64,000 nt of DNA from Microbacterium sp. SY138. Its GTDB lineage: Bacteria; Actinomycetota; Actinomycetes; Actinomycetales; Microbacteriaceae. The DNA lies in contig NZ_CP155793.1 of assembly GCF_039729145.1 (NCBI RefSeq), positions 3,658,001 through 3,722,000 on the forward strand, read 5' to 3'. Shown here piece after piece: positions 35,695 through 42,929 of the stretch. A program made the translations under genes and the position numbers. The notes under the pieces were generated by a model that saw nothing but the letters and a program-made list of their open reading frames with translations, searched no databases and was not told where the DNA came from. Each line of letters opens with the position of its first letter. Positions within the stretch are counted from its first letter, which is position 1.

Positions 35695-36305
35695 GCGTCC
35701 GCCCCCAGTCCGACGCGCGCACGTCGTCGCGGCATCACCTCGGCGATCGAGGCCACGATGCCGTCGATGAAGCCGTAGTCCTGCGCCTGCACCGCGGTGT
35801 ACCAGCGGTCGTGAAGGGAATCCTCGAAGATGCGCGCGATGGGCTGGCCCGTGTCGTCGGAGATGAGGCCGAGCACGGTGTCGCGCATATGCCGCAGGTC
35901 GTCGGCCTGCGTCTCGAGCTCGCCCGCGGATCCGCCGATGCCCGCGGAACCCTGATGCATCAGGATGCGTGCGTGCGGCAGCGCCCGCCTCTTGCCGGGG
36001 GTGCCGGCGGAAAGCAGGAACTGTCCGGCGCTGCAGGCGAGTCCGAGGGCGAGGGTGGCGACGTCGTTGGGGATCAGCCGCATGATGTCGCGGATGGCCA
36101 GCATCGACGGCACGGAGCCGCCGGGCGAGTGGATCCACAGCGCGATGTCGGCGACGGGGTCCTCGGCCGACAGCGCGAGCAGCTGGGTCATCAGCAGCGT
36201 GCCGTTGTCGTCGTCGAGAGCACCGTCGAGCACGAGCACCCGCTCGTGGAACAGTGCGCGCCGGGCTTCGGGACCGAACTGCGGGATGGGGTTGTCTTCG
36301 CTCAT
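35691..36305 (-). CDS. clpP: ATP-dependent Clp protease proteolytic subunit
   Basis: 204 aa from ATG 36305. Ser-His-Asp triad is intact: Ser92 in GLACSAGQFLLSAG, His117 in LMHQG, Asp in FEDSLHDR. The loop LACSAG differs from the common QAASMG, so this is a divergent secondary ClpP rather than the housekeeping one; no clpX or tig is nearby. First gene of a two-gene operon with the degenerate subunit. C-terminal extension PRRRARVGLGADA is basic. Confidence 0.87.
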   Translation of the reverse strand: MSEDNPIPQFGPEARRALFHERVLVLDGALDDDNGTLLMTQLLALSAEDPVADIALWIHSPGGSVPSMLAIRDIMRLIPNDVATLALGLACSAGQFLLSAGTPGKRRALPHARILMHQGSAGIGGSAGELETQADDLRHMRDTVLGLISDDTGQPIARIFEDSLHDRWYTAVQAQDYGFIDGIVASIAEVMPRRRARVGLGADA

Positions 36306-36370
36306 GCCCCCAGCCTCTGTCGCCCCGCGGGCGTGCGGAGCGGATTCTGCCCTGGGCGGCTCTGCCGTGA

Positions 36371-36440
36371 GCGGATGCGGGCAGATGCGAGCGGATGCGA
36401 GCGGATGCGGGCAGATGCGCGCGGATGCGGGCAGATGCGA
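36371..36440. repeat. Seven tandem 10-bp repeats
   Basis: Seven back-to-back decamers GCGGATGCGN/GCAGATGCGN fill 36371-36440 in the region 36306-36522 between the clpP operon and a terminator hairpin. Upstream of the clpP start at 36305, so they lie in its promoter region. Only GGATGCG-type variation is seen. Confidence 0.75.
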
Positions 36441-36444
36441 GTTC

Positions 36445-36478
36445 CTGGGCGGATGCCGGTGGGGAGGCATCCGCCCAG
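36445..36478 (-). terminator. Stem-loop after the repetitive membrane protein gene
   Basis: Perfect 13-bp arms CTGGGCGGATGCC (36445-36457) and GGCATCCGCCCAG (36466-36478), 8-base loop, located 44 bp behind the stop at 36523 on its coding strand. No T-tract. Confidence 0.75.
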
Positions 36479-36522
36479 GCCCTCGGGTGGGGATGGAGGC
36501 GGGTGGGGTGAGCGGACGCGGA

Positions 36523-37950
36523 TCAGGCGGCGAGGGCCAGCGAGCGGCGGTGGGAGATGCGGTGACCGACCCAGAAGCCGATCGCGATCAGCCCGGCCAG
36601 GGCGATGCCGAGGATCCACGGCAGCATCGAGGGCGCGGCCCCCGCGGTGGCGGTGGCGAGGGTGTCGGAGCCGTCGGCGATCAACCCGTTCCCCGCGGCG
36701 AGGTCGGCGGCCCCGGCCTCGAGCTTGTCGCCGCCGTCCGCGAGATCGCCGGAGCCGTCCGCGACCGTCGCCGCGCCGGCGGAGAGCTTCTCGATGCCGA
36801 TGTTGAGGTCGCCGGCACCGGCCTGCAGCGCACCGACGCCGGTGGCGAGCGTGCTGGCGCCGTCGTTCAGGCGGGTTGCGCCCGCGCTGAGGTTCGCCGT
36901 GCCGGAGGAGAGGGAGGAGGCCCCGGTGGAGAGCGTCTGCAGCCCGGCGGCCAGCGTGGCGGCGCCGGCCGAGAGCTGCGACGTGCCGGAGTGCAGGGAC
37001 TGCGCGCCCGCGACGAGGGCCGGCGCCCCCTGGGGAGCGACCAGCGCCACGGTGCCCGGCCACTTGTTCGCGACGTCGCCGTTGATGAGGCCGTTGACCC
37101 CGGCCGTGACCTTCGCCGACCCGCCGGCGGCGGCGACGAGCCCCTGGGCGAGGTCGGACCCCTTGGCCGCCACGGGAGCCATCGCATCGACCTCTTGATC
37201 GACGCCGGCAGCCAGTTCGGCGAGCGCCTTGAGCTGCAGGTTCTGCTCGTCGGCGGCTGACATCGTGGCGAGCGCGTCGGCAAGCTGCTGCGAATACCCT
37301 GGCGCCGTGGATGCCACTCCCTGCAGGAGGCTCTTCGCTTCGGGCTGCGCGAGAGCGATCACGTTCGCGTCGACCTTCGTGCCGAGCGTGCCGCTGAGCG
37401 CGCTCGCACCCGCCAGTACCTGCCCGGCGTACGCGTGCGCTCCGTTGACTCCGGCGGCCAGGGTCGACACTCCCGCTGCCAGCGTCTGCGCCCCGGCATC
37501 CGCCTGCGCCATCTTCGTCGAGAGCTCCTGAGCCCCGGCGAGCGCGCTCTGGGCTCCCCCGCTGACCTTGCCGGCACCGGCTGCCGCGGTCGATGCGCCG
37601 GCGGCGAGGCTGCTCGCGCCGTCGGCCAGGCTCATGGCACCGCTCGCCGCCGTCGTGGCCCCGTCGCTCAGCTTCTGGGAGCCCTCCTGCGCGCTGGCCG
37701 CGCCCGCGGAGAGGACACCTGTCCCCGTGGCGAGCTGCGACGCACCGGCCGAGAGGTCTGCGGCACCGGCAGCGAGGTCGGCCGATCCTTCTTTCGCGGA
37801 CGTCGTTCCGTCGGCGAGCTCGGAGGCACCGGCGGCGATCTTGCTCGTCGTCGCGAAGAACAGGATCACCATCGCGGCCAGCAGCAGGCTGAGCACGATC
37901 ACGGCGATGCGCATGCCGATTCCGTGCGAGTGGGGCGTGGTACTCGTCAT
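36523..37950 (-). CDS. Membrane protein with YhgE/Pip-like heptad repeats, ALAA C-terminus
   Basis: 475 aa. One TM near the N-terminus (about 13-36) and one near the C-terminus (about 445-467); between them about 400 residues of Ala/Gly-rich heptad-like repeats (LAAGAADLSAGASQLATG and variants) that should form an extended helical, coiled or beta structure outside the cell, as in the X-L-X-X-G-A repeats of YhgE/Pip-like proteins. A less repetitive core occupies about 165-285. The C-terminus, RSLALAA, is a short basic cytosolic tail ending like the ssrA tag. Function unknown; maybe surface organising or exporter-linked. Confidence 0.75.
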   Translation of the reverse strand: MTSTTPHSHGIGMRIAVIVLSLLLAAMVILFFATTSKIAAGASELADGTTSAKEGSADLAAGAADLSAGASQLATGTGVLSAGAASAQEGSQKLSDGATTAASGAMSLADGASSLAAGASTAAAGAGKVSGGAQSALAGAQELSTKMAQADAGAQTLAAGVSTLAAGVNGAHAYAGQVLAGASALSGTLGTKVDANVIALAQPEAKSLLQGVASTAPGYSQQLADALATMSAADEQNLQLKALAELAAGVDQEVDAMAPVAAKGSDLAQGLVAAAGGSAKVTAGVNGLINGDVANKWPGTVALVAPQGAPALVAGAQSLHSGTSQLSAGAATLAAGLQTLSTGASSLSSGTANLSAGATRLNDGASTLATGVGALQAGAGDLNIGIEKLSAGAATVADGSGDLADGGDKLEAGAADLAAGNGLIADGSDTLATATAGAAPSMLPWILGIALAGLIAIGFWVGHRISHRRSLALAA

Positions 37951-38054
37951 TGAGGACTCCCGGGGTCAGTGGCGTCGTTGCCACCGGCGACTGTATGGGC
38001 ACCCCGACTCGCGACCCCCGGATTTGCCGCTCGAAACCAAGTCTCAGCACCGAT

Positions 38055-38067
38055 GAAACTCAGTTTC
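38055..38067. promoter_or_regulatory. 13-bp palindrome upstream of the repeat membrane protein
   Basis: GAAACTCAGTTTC, perfect 6-1-6, in the divergent region 37951-38164 between the repeat membrane protein and the thioesterase gene. TetR-type sites are of this size; no regulator is encoded beside it. Confidence 0.5.
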
Positions 38068-38164
38068 TTGTGGCTAGTGCACAAACGGGGGTGCCAGGCC
38101 CCTGTGCCCTGCGCGAAAAGGGGCCGTAACATCGCGGACTCACGACCCGCCTAGCCTCGTGCCC

Positions 38165-38638
38165 ATGGCGAAGCAGAAGGCACCGGCGTGGCAGTGGTCG
38201 GAGGACGGACTCAATTTCCGCACGCGCAAGTGGGTCCGTCCGGAGGACCTCAACGCGAACGGCTCATTGTTCGGCGGCAGCCTGCTGAAGTGGATCGATG
38301 AAGAAGCGGCGATCTATGCGATCGTCCAGCTCGGCAACTACCGTGCCGTCACCAAGCACATCTCGGAGATCAACTTCGAGGCCTCGGCCGTGCAGGGCGA
38401 TCTGATCGAGATCGGCCTGCAGGCCACGCACTTCGGCACGACGTCGCTCACCATGCGCGCGGTGGCCAGGAACATGATCACGCGCAAGCGCATCCTCACG
38501 ATCGAGAAGATCGTGTTCGTCAGCCTCGACGACGATGGGGTGCCGACCCCGCACGGCTACACGGAGATCACCTACGACCGCGACCGGATGCCGACCGAGC
38601 GCATCGCCACCGGCACGATCCGACTCCCCTCCCTCTGA
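38165..38638 (+). CDS. Acyl-CoA thioesterase (hotdog fold)
   Basis: 157 aa from ATG 38165; GTG 38159 in frame is an alternative, and TAGCCT seven nucleotides before that GTG suggests a leaderless transcript. One hotdog domain with the catalytic-region pattern NANGSLFGGSLLKWIDEEAA and KHISEINFEASAVQGDLIE. Cleaves acyl-CoA esters; resembles the YciA/BFIT group. Convergent with the Cys/Met-metabolism enzyme, 28 bp apart. No SD sequence visible. Confidence 0.88.
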   Translation: MAKQKAPAWQWSEDGLNFRTRKWVRPEDLNANGSLFGGSLLKWIDEEAAIYAIVQLGNYRAVTKHISEINFEASAVQGDLIEIGLQATHFGTTSLTMRAVARNMITRKRILTIEKIVFVSLDDDGVPTPHGYTEITYDRDRMPTERIATGTIRLPSL

Positions 38639-38666
38639 TCCGCCACAGGAACGCCGAGCCACCTCC

Positions 38667-39917
38667 TCAGGCGCGAACTGCCCCCCGGTGTGCCGCGCGC
38701 GAGGAGGTGACCCGGTCGGAGAGGGGCGCGTCGACCTCGAAGGCCGGAACGCCGGCGAACGCCTGGGCGAGGTCGGCGATGAGGTCGTCGACATCCTCCA
38801 AGCCGATCGACAGACGCAGCACGTCGGCTGCCGGACGCGCTTCGGGAGGGACAGGCCGATGCGTGAGCGCCGCCGGATGCTGGATCAGCGAGTCCACTCC
38901 GCCGAGCGACACCGCGTGCGTGAACAGTGCGGTCGCGGTGGTGACCGCAGAGGCCGCGGCGAATCCGCCGCGCATGCGCATCGCGATCATCGCGCCGGTG
39001 CCGCGCATCTGCCGTTCCAGGATGCCGCGCGGGTCGCCGTCGAGTCCCGGATAGAACACCTCGGCGACCTCGGGTCGATCGATGAGCCACTGCACGATCC
39101 GCCGCGCACTCTCCTGCTGGTGCCGCACCCGCACGGGGAGAGTCGTGAGGCCGCGGTGCAGCAGATAGGCCCCGAGGGGATGCAGCAGCCCTCCCGTCAC
39201 CGCCCGCACGCGGCGCAGAGCCTCCGCCGTCTCCTCGCTGCACGCGACGACGCCGGCGATCACATCGCCGTGCCCGCCCAGGTACTTGGTGGCGCTGTGC
39301 AGAGACATCGCCGCCCCGAGGTCGATCGGATTCTGCAGCACGGGGGTCGCGAACGTGTTGTCGACGACGACCGGCACCGTGCCGGCCTGGCGCACGACGT
39401 CGGCGATGTCGGCGATGTCGAGGGTGGGGTTCGCCGGGGTCTCCACCACGACGAGGCCGGTGTCGGGGCGCACGGCCGCAGCGACCTCGTCGGGGTGACA
39501 GTAGGTGGTCTCGACGCCGAGCAGGCCGGAGCCGAGCAGATGGTCGGTCCCCCCGTAGAGCGGACGCACCGCAACGACGTGGCGCGCCCCGGTCGCTCCC
39601 GTGTGCGCCAGGATCACGGCCGTCATCGCGGCCATGCCCGAGGCGAAGGCGACCGCGGCCTCGGCGTGCTCGAGCTCGGCGAGTGCCTCCTCGAAGCGGG
39701 CGACCGTGGGGTTCCACAGTCGTGCGTAGACCATGCTGCCGTCCGCCGGAGGACGCCCTCCCGTCGCCATGGCCTCGTACGAGTCGCCGCCGCGCTCGAT
39801 GTCCGGGAGCGGGTTCGTGGTCGACAGATCGATCGGCAGCGCGTGGACCCCGAGCCCCTCGAGGTCGGAGCGGCCGCCGTGGACGGCGACGGTGTCGGGA
39901 TGCAGCGATGCAGTCAT
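38667..39917 (-). CDS. Cys/Met metabolism PLP-dependent enzyme (cystathionine gamma-synthase/lyase type)
   Basis: 416 aa, gamma-family fold type I. Active-site Lys in SLHSATKYLGGHGD; PLP-binding GMAAMTAV and VVDNTFATPV segments; C-terminal SLGGVDSLIQHPAALTHRPVP is characteristic. Could be cystathionine gamma-synthase, gamma-lyase or methionine gamma-lyase; the substrate-specific residue cannot be settled by eye. Divergent from an Lrp regulator 112 bp away, which probably controls it. Confidence 0.87.
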   Translation of the reverse strand: MTASLHPDTVAVHGGRSDLEGLGVHALPIDLSTTNPLPDIERGGDSYEAMATGGRPPADGSMVYARLWNPTVARFEEALAELEHAEAAVAFASGMAAMTAVILAHTGATGARHVVAVRPLYGGTDHLLGSGLLGVETTYCHPDEVAAAVRPDTGLVVVETPANPTLDIADIADVVRQAGTVPVVVDNTFATPVLQNPIDLGAAMSLHSATKYLGGHGDVIAGVVACSEETAEALRRVRAVTGGLLHPLGAYLLHRGLTTLPVRVRHQQESARRIVQWLIDRPEVAEVFYPGLDGDPRGILERQMRGTGAMIAMRMRGGFAAASAVTTATALFTHAVSLGGVDSLIQHPAALTHRPVPPEARPAADVLRLSIGLEDVDDLIADLAQAFAGVPAFEVDAPLSDRVTSSRAAHRGAVRA

Positions 39918-40029
39918 GACTCCACGTTGCCGGAATCACGATGAAACCGCAGGAACTCGACAGAAGCCGCCAGAGATTCGACGCTGAACGCTATTCTGTG
40001 CAGCATCCGAAGGGCAAGGAGGCCCCCCG

Positions 40030-40497
40030 TTGGCGAAAGCACAACTCGACGAGACCGACCTCGAGCTGCTCGCGGTCCTCAGCCGCGACGCCGAGACGAC
40101 GAACAAGGCGCTCGCACATCGCCTCGGCCTCGCCGAGTCGACCTGCGCACATCGGGTGCGGGCGCTGCGCGAGCGCGGAGTGATCCGCGACACGCGCATC
40201 CGCGTCGACGGGGCCGCTCTGGGTTTCCCGCTGCAGGCGATCATCAAGGTGCGCCTGGCGAACCACACAGGAGACAAGGTGACGGCCCTCTTCGATGCCC
40301 TGGTCGACATCCCGCGCGTCCTTCAGGTGTTCCACGTCGCCGGCGTCGACGACTTCCTCGTGCATGTGGCCGTGCAGGATGCGACGGCCCTGCGCGACAT
40401 CGTTCTCGAGCACATCACGGTGCACCCCGTCGTGCGCGGCACCGAGACCCAGCTCGTGTTCGAACTGCGCGACGGACCGGGAGTGCTCTCCACCTGA
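40030..40497 (+). CDS. Lrp/AsnC-family transcriptional regulator
   Basis: 155 aa from TTG 40030, with AAGGAGG eight bases upstream. N-terminal HTH (TNKALAHRLGLAESTCAHRVRALRERGVIRD) and C-terminal RAM ligand domain (VDIPRVLQVFHVAGVDDFLVHVA). Divergent from the sulfur-amino-acid enzyme, whose expression it likely adjusts to amino-acid levels. A 59-bp hairpin follows the stop by three bases. Confidence 0.88.
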   Translation: MAKAQLDETDLELLAVLSRDAETTNKALAHRLGLAESTCAHRVRALRERGVIRDTRIRVDGAALGFPLQAIIKVRLANHTGDKVTALFDALVDIPRVLQVFHVAGVDDFLVHVAVQDATALRDIVLEHITVHPVVRGTETQLVFELRDGPGVLST

Positions 40498-40500
40498 CCC

Positions 40501-40559
40501 TTCCGGTCGCACTTCGTGCCGTCCGATCCCGTTTCAGACGGCACGAAGTGCGACCGGAA
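40501..40559 (+). terminator. Perfect 23-bp-arm hairpin after the Lrp gene
   Basis: Arms 40501-40523 and 40537-40559 are exactly complementary around a 13-base loop. Starts three bases after the Lrp stop and ends 63 bp before the acyl-CoA synthetase ATG. No T-tract; long enough to be a strong terminator or a repeat element. Confidence 0.75.
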
Positions 40560-40622
40560 CGAGCGGAGCGTCGGTGCGTGCGCGAGGATGGAAGGCACGC
40601 CCGCCAGGAGCAAGGGAGCACC

Positions 40623-42338
40623 ATGAGCCGCAGCGCCACCGCCGCCACGCACACCGTCCGCGAGATGCGGGACTTCCTCTTCGCGAACGCCACCGACTAT
40701 GCGGCGGCCCGCGACGGATTCGTCTGGCCGGAGGTCGACGAGTTCAACTTCGCGTTGGAGTGGTTCGACGTGGTCGCGAGCGAGAACCCCGACCGCCCGG
40801 CGGTTCAGATCGTCGAGGCCGACCTGAGCCTGCGCTCCTGGACCTACGGGCAGCTCTCGGCGCGATCCGACCAGGTCGCCTCCTGGCTCCGCACGCTCGG
40901 CATCGGTCGCGGCGACCACGTGATCGTGATGTTGAACAACACGATCGAGCTGTGGGAGGTGATGCTGGCGATCACGAAGATCGGTGCCGTGTCGATCCCG
41001 ACCTCGACCCTGTTGTCGGCTTCGGACCTCGCCTACCGCGTCGAGCACGGACGCGCGCGGGCGGTCATCACTCTCGGAGCGCTCGCCGATCGCCTCGACG
41101 ACATCGATCCCGGCATCCTGCGCATCGGCGTCGGCGACGACATCTCCTCCGGCTGGGCACGCTTCGCCGATTCCACCGCCGCTCCGGCGGGTTTCGCGCC
41201 CGACGGTCCGACCCCCTCGTCCGACACCGCGCTGCTCTACTTCACCTCGGGCACGACGAACCGCCCGAAGCTCGTGCAGCACACCCACGCCTCCTACCCG
41301 ATCGGGCACCTGTCGACCATGTGGTGGCTCGGGGTGCGCCCCGACGACGTGCACCTCAACATCTCCTCCCCCGGCTGGGCCAAGCACGCGTGGTCCAGCT
41401 TCTACTCGCCGTTCCTGGCCGAGGCCACCGTCTTCGTCTACAACTACGCCCGCTTCGACGCGAACACGCTCATGCAGGTCATGGACACCCACCACGTGTC
41501 GACGTTCTGTGCGCCGCCGACGGTGTGGCGCATGCTGATCCAGGCCGATCTCGCCCGGCTCACCCGCCCTCCGCGCGAACTGGTGGGCGCGGGCGAGCCC
41601 CTGAACCCCGAGGTCATCGACCGGGTGCGTGACGCCTGGGGCGGGACGATCCGCGACGGGTTCGGTCAGACCGAGATGACCGCGTGCATCGGCAACTCCC
41701 CCGGCCAGGCGGTCAAGGTCGGCTCGATGGGACGCCCGTTGCCCGGTTATCCGGTGGTGCTGCTCGACCCGGTCACCGGCGCAGTCACCGAGGGGCAGGG
41801 CGAGGGTGAGATCGCGCTCGATCTGTCGCAGCCGCCGCTCGGGCTCATGGCCGGCTACTACGACGACCCGGAGAAGACCGCGGAGTCACGGACGGGCGGT
41901 TACCACCACACGGGCGACATCGCCGTGCGCGACGACGACGGCTATCTCACCTATGTCGGCCGCTCCGACGACGTGTTCAAGGCTTCCGACTACAAGATCT
42001 CACCCTTCGAGCTCGAGTCCGTGCTGCTCGAGCACGACCTCGTGATCGAGGCAGCGGTGATCCCGAGTCCCGATCCCACGCGTCTTGCGGTGCCGAAGGC
42101 CTACATCTGCCTGACCCCGGAGGCCCCGGCCGTCGGTTCGGATGCGGCGCGCGCGATCTTCGCCCACGCGCACGAACGGTTGTCATCGCATCTGTGGGTG
42201 CGGATCATCGAGTTCGTCCCCGAGCTCCCCAAGACGATCTCCGGCAAGATCCGACGCGTCGAGCTTCGGGCACGCGAAGCCGCGCGGGTGCAGTCCGGCG
42301 ACGAGGCCGGGCAGCACCGTGACCGTGACTACCGCTGA
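40623..42338 (+). CDS. AMP-forming acyl-CoA synthetase (medium-chain/acetoacetyl type)
   Basis: 571 aa from ATG 40623, preceded by GGGAGC. Adenylate-forming fold: phosphate loop LYFTSGTTNRPKLV, substrate-binding GAGEPLNPEV, A5 DGFGQTEMT, A7 YHHTGDIAVRD, A8 YVGRSDDVFKASDYKISPFELE and the C-terminal A10 Lys in PKTISGKIRR. Resembles the acyl-CoA synthetases (ACSM-like) that act on medium-chain or aromatic acids. Long in-frame extension to 40548 lacks a ribosome site. Confidence 0.9.
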   Translation: MSRSATAATHTVREMRDFLFANATDYAAARDGFVWPEVDEFNFALEWFDVVASENPDRPAVQIVEADLSLRSWTYGQLSARSDQVASWLRTLGIGRGDHVIVMLNNTIELWEVMLAITKIGAVSIPTSTLLSASDLAYRVEHGRARAVITLGALADRLDDIDPGILRIGVGDDISSGWARFADSTAAPAGFAPDGPTPSSDTALLYFTSGTTNRPKLVQHTHASYPIGHLSTMWWLGVRPDDVHLNISSPGWAKHAWSSFYSPFLAEATVFVYNYARFDANTLMQVMDTHHVSTFCAPPTVWRMLIQADLARLTRPPRELVGAGEPLNPEVIDRVRDAWGGTIRDGFGQTEMTACIGNSPGQAVKVGSMGRPLPGYPVVLLDPVTGAVTEGQGEGEIALDLSQPPLGLMAGYYDDPEKTAESRTGGYHHTGDIAVRDDDGYLTYVGRSDDVFKASDYKISPFELESVLLEHDLVIEAAVIPSPDPTRLAVPKAYICLTPEAPAVGSDAARAIFAHAHERLSSHLWVRIIEFVPELPKTISGKIRRVELRAREAARVQSGDEAGQHRDRDYR

Positions 42339-42340
42339 GG

Positions 42341-42784
42341 TCAGCGCACGACGGCGATCGTCGCCGTCGCCGGCCCGGTCTTCGTGAGCGCAACCTTCGA
42401 CGTCGCCGTGACGGGCGTCTTCGACGTCGCCGTGACGGGCGTCTTCGACGCGGGAACCGCCTTCGGCAGCTCCTCCACCGTGCGGTCGGCACGTTCCACC
42501 CCGGCCGCATTCACGATCGCGCGCACGACGCTCCCGACGATCAGCATCGCGACCAGCGCCGCGCATGCCACGATCAGCGGCGTCCACTCGCGCGCGAAGG
42601 ACGCCGCGAAGCTCATCAGCGCGCCCACGATCCACAGACCCACCGCGCCCCCGGCGAGCCCACCGGAACCCCGGACGATCGCGACCGCCGCGACGATCGC
42701 GAAGATGACGGCGAGCGCCGCACCCACGTAACCGATCGGCACCATCACCGCAGCCAGATCACTGGCCATTCTCAATGTCGTCAT
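42341..42784 (-). CDS. Hypothetical membrane protein with SKTPVTAT tail repeats
   Basis: 147 aa. Three TM segments (about 10-40, 45-62, 68-92) followed by a cytosolic-looking tail (100-147) with two exact copies of SKTPVTAT, encoded by a 24-bp direct repeat (about 42404-42451), and a Thr/Ala-rich end. I do not recognise a family. The stop faces the acyl-CoA synthetase stop two bases away; no terminator seen between them. Confidence 0.65.
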   Translation of the reverse strand: MTTLRMASDLAAVMVPIGYVGAALAVIFAIVAAVAIVRGSGGLAGGAVGLWIVGALMSFAASFAREWTPLIVACAALVAMLIVGSVVRAIVNAAGVERADRTVEELPKAVPASKTPVTATSKTPVTATSKVALTKTGPATATIAVVR

Positions 42785-42929
42785 GACGACCCCCCGTCAG
42801 TGGTTACTCCACTCATTCGACATTAGAAGTGTCCCCCGGAATGGGCATCCGCCTCAAGTGCGACTCGCATCATCCTGAAGGCGGATATCTGTACGGACCG
42901 GCACAGTCGGAACGACAGCGGCGCGGCTG

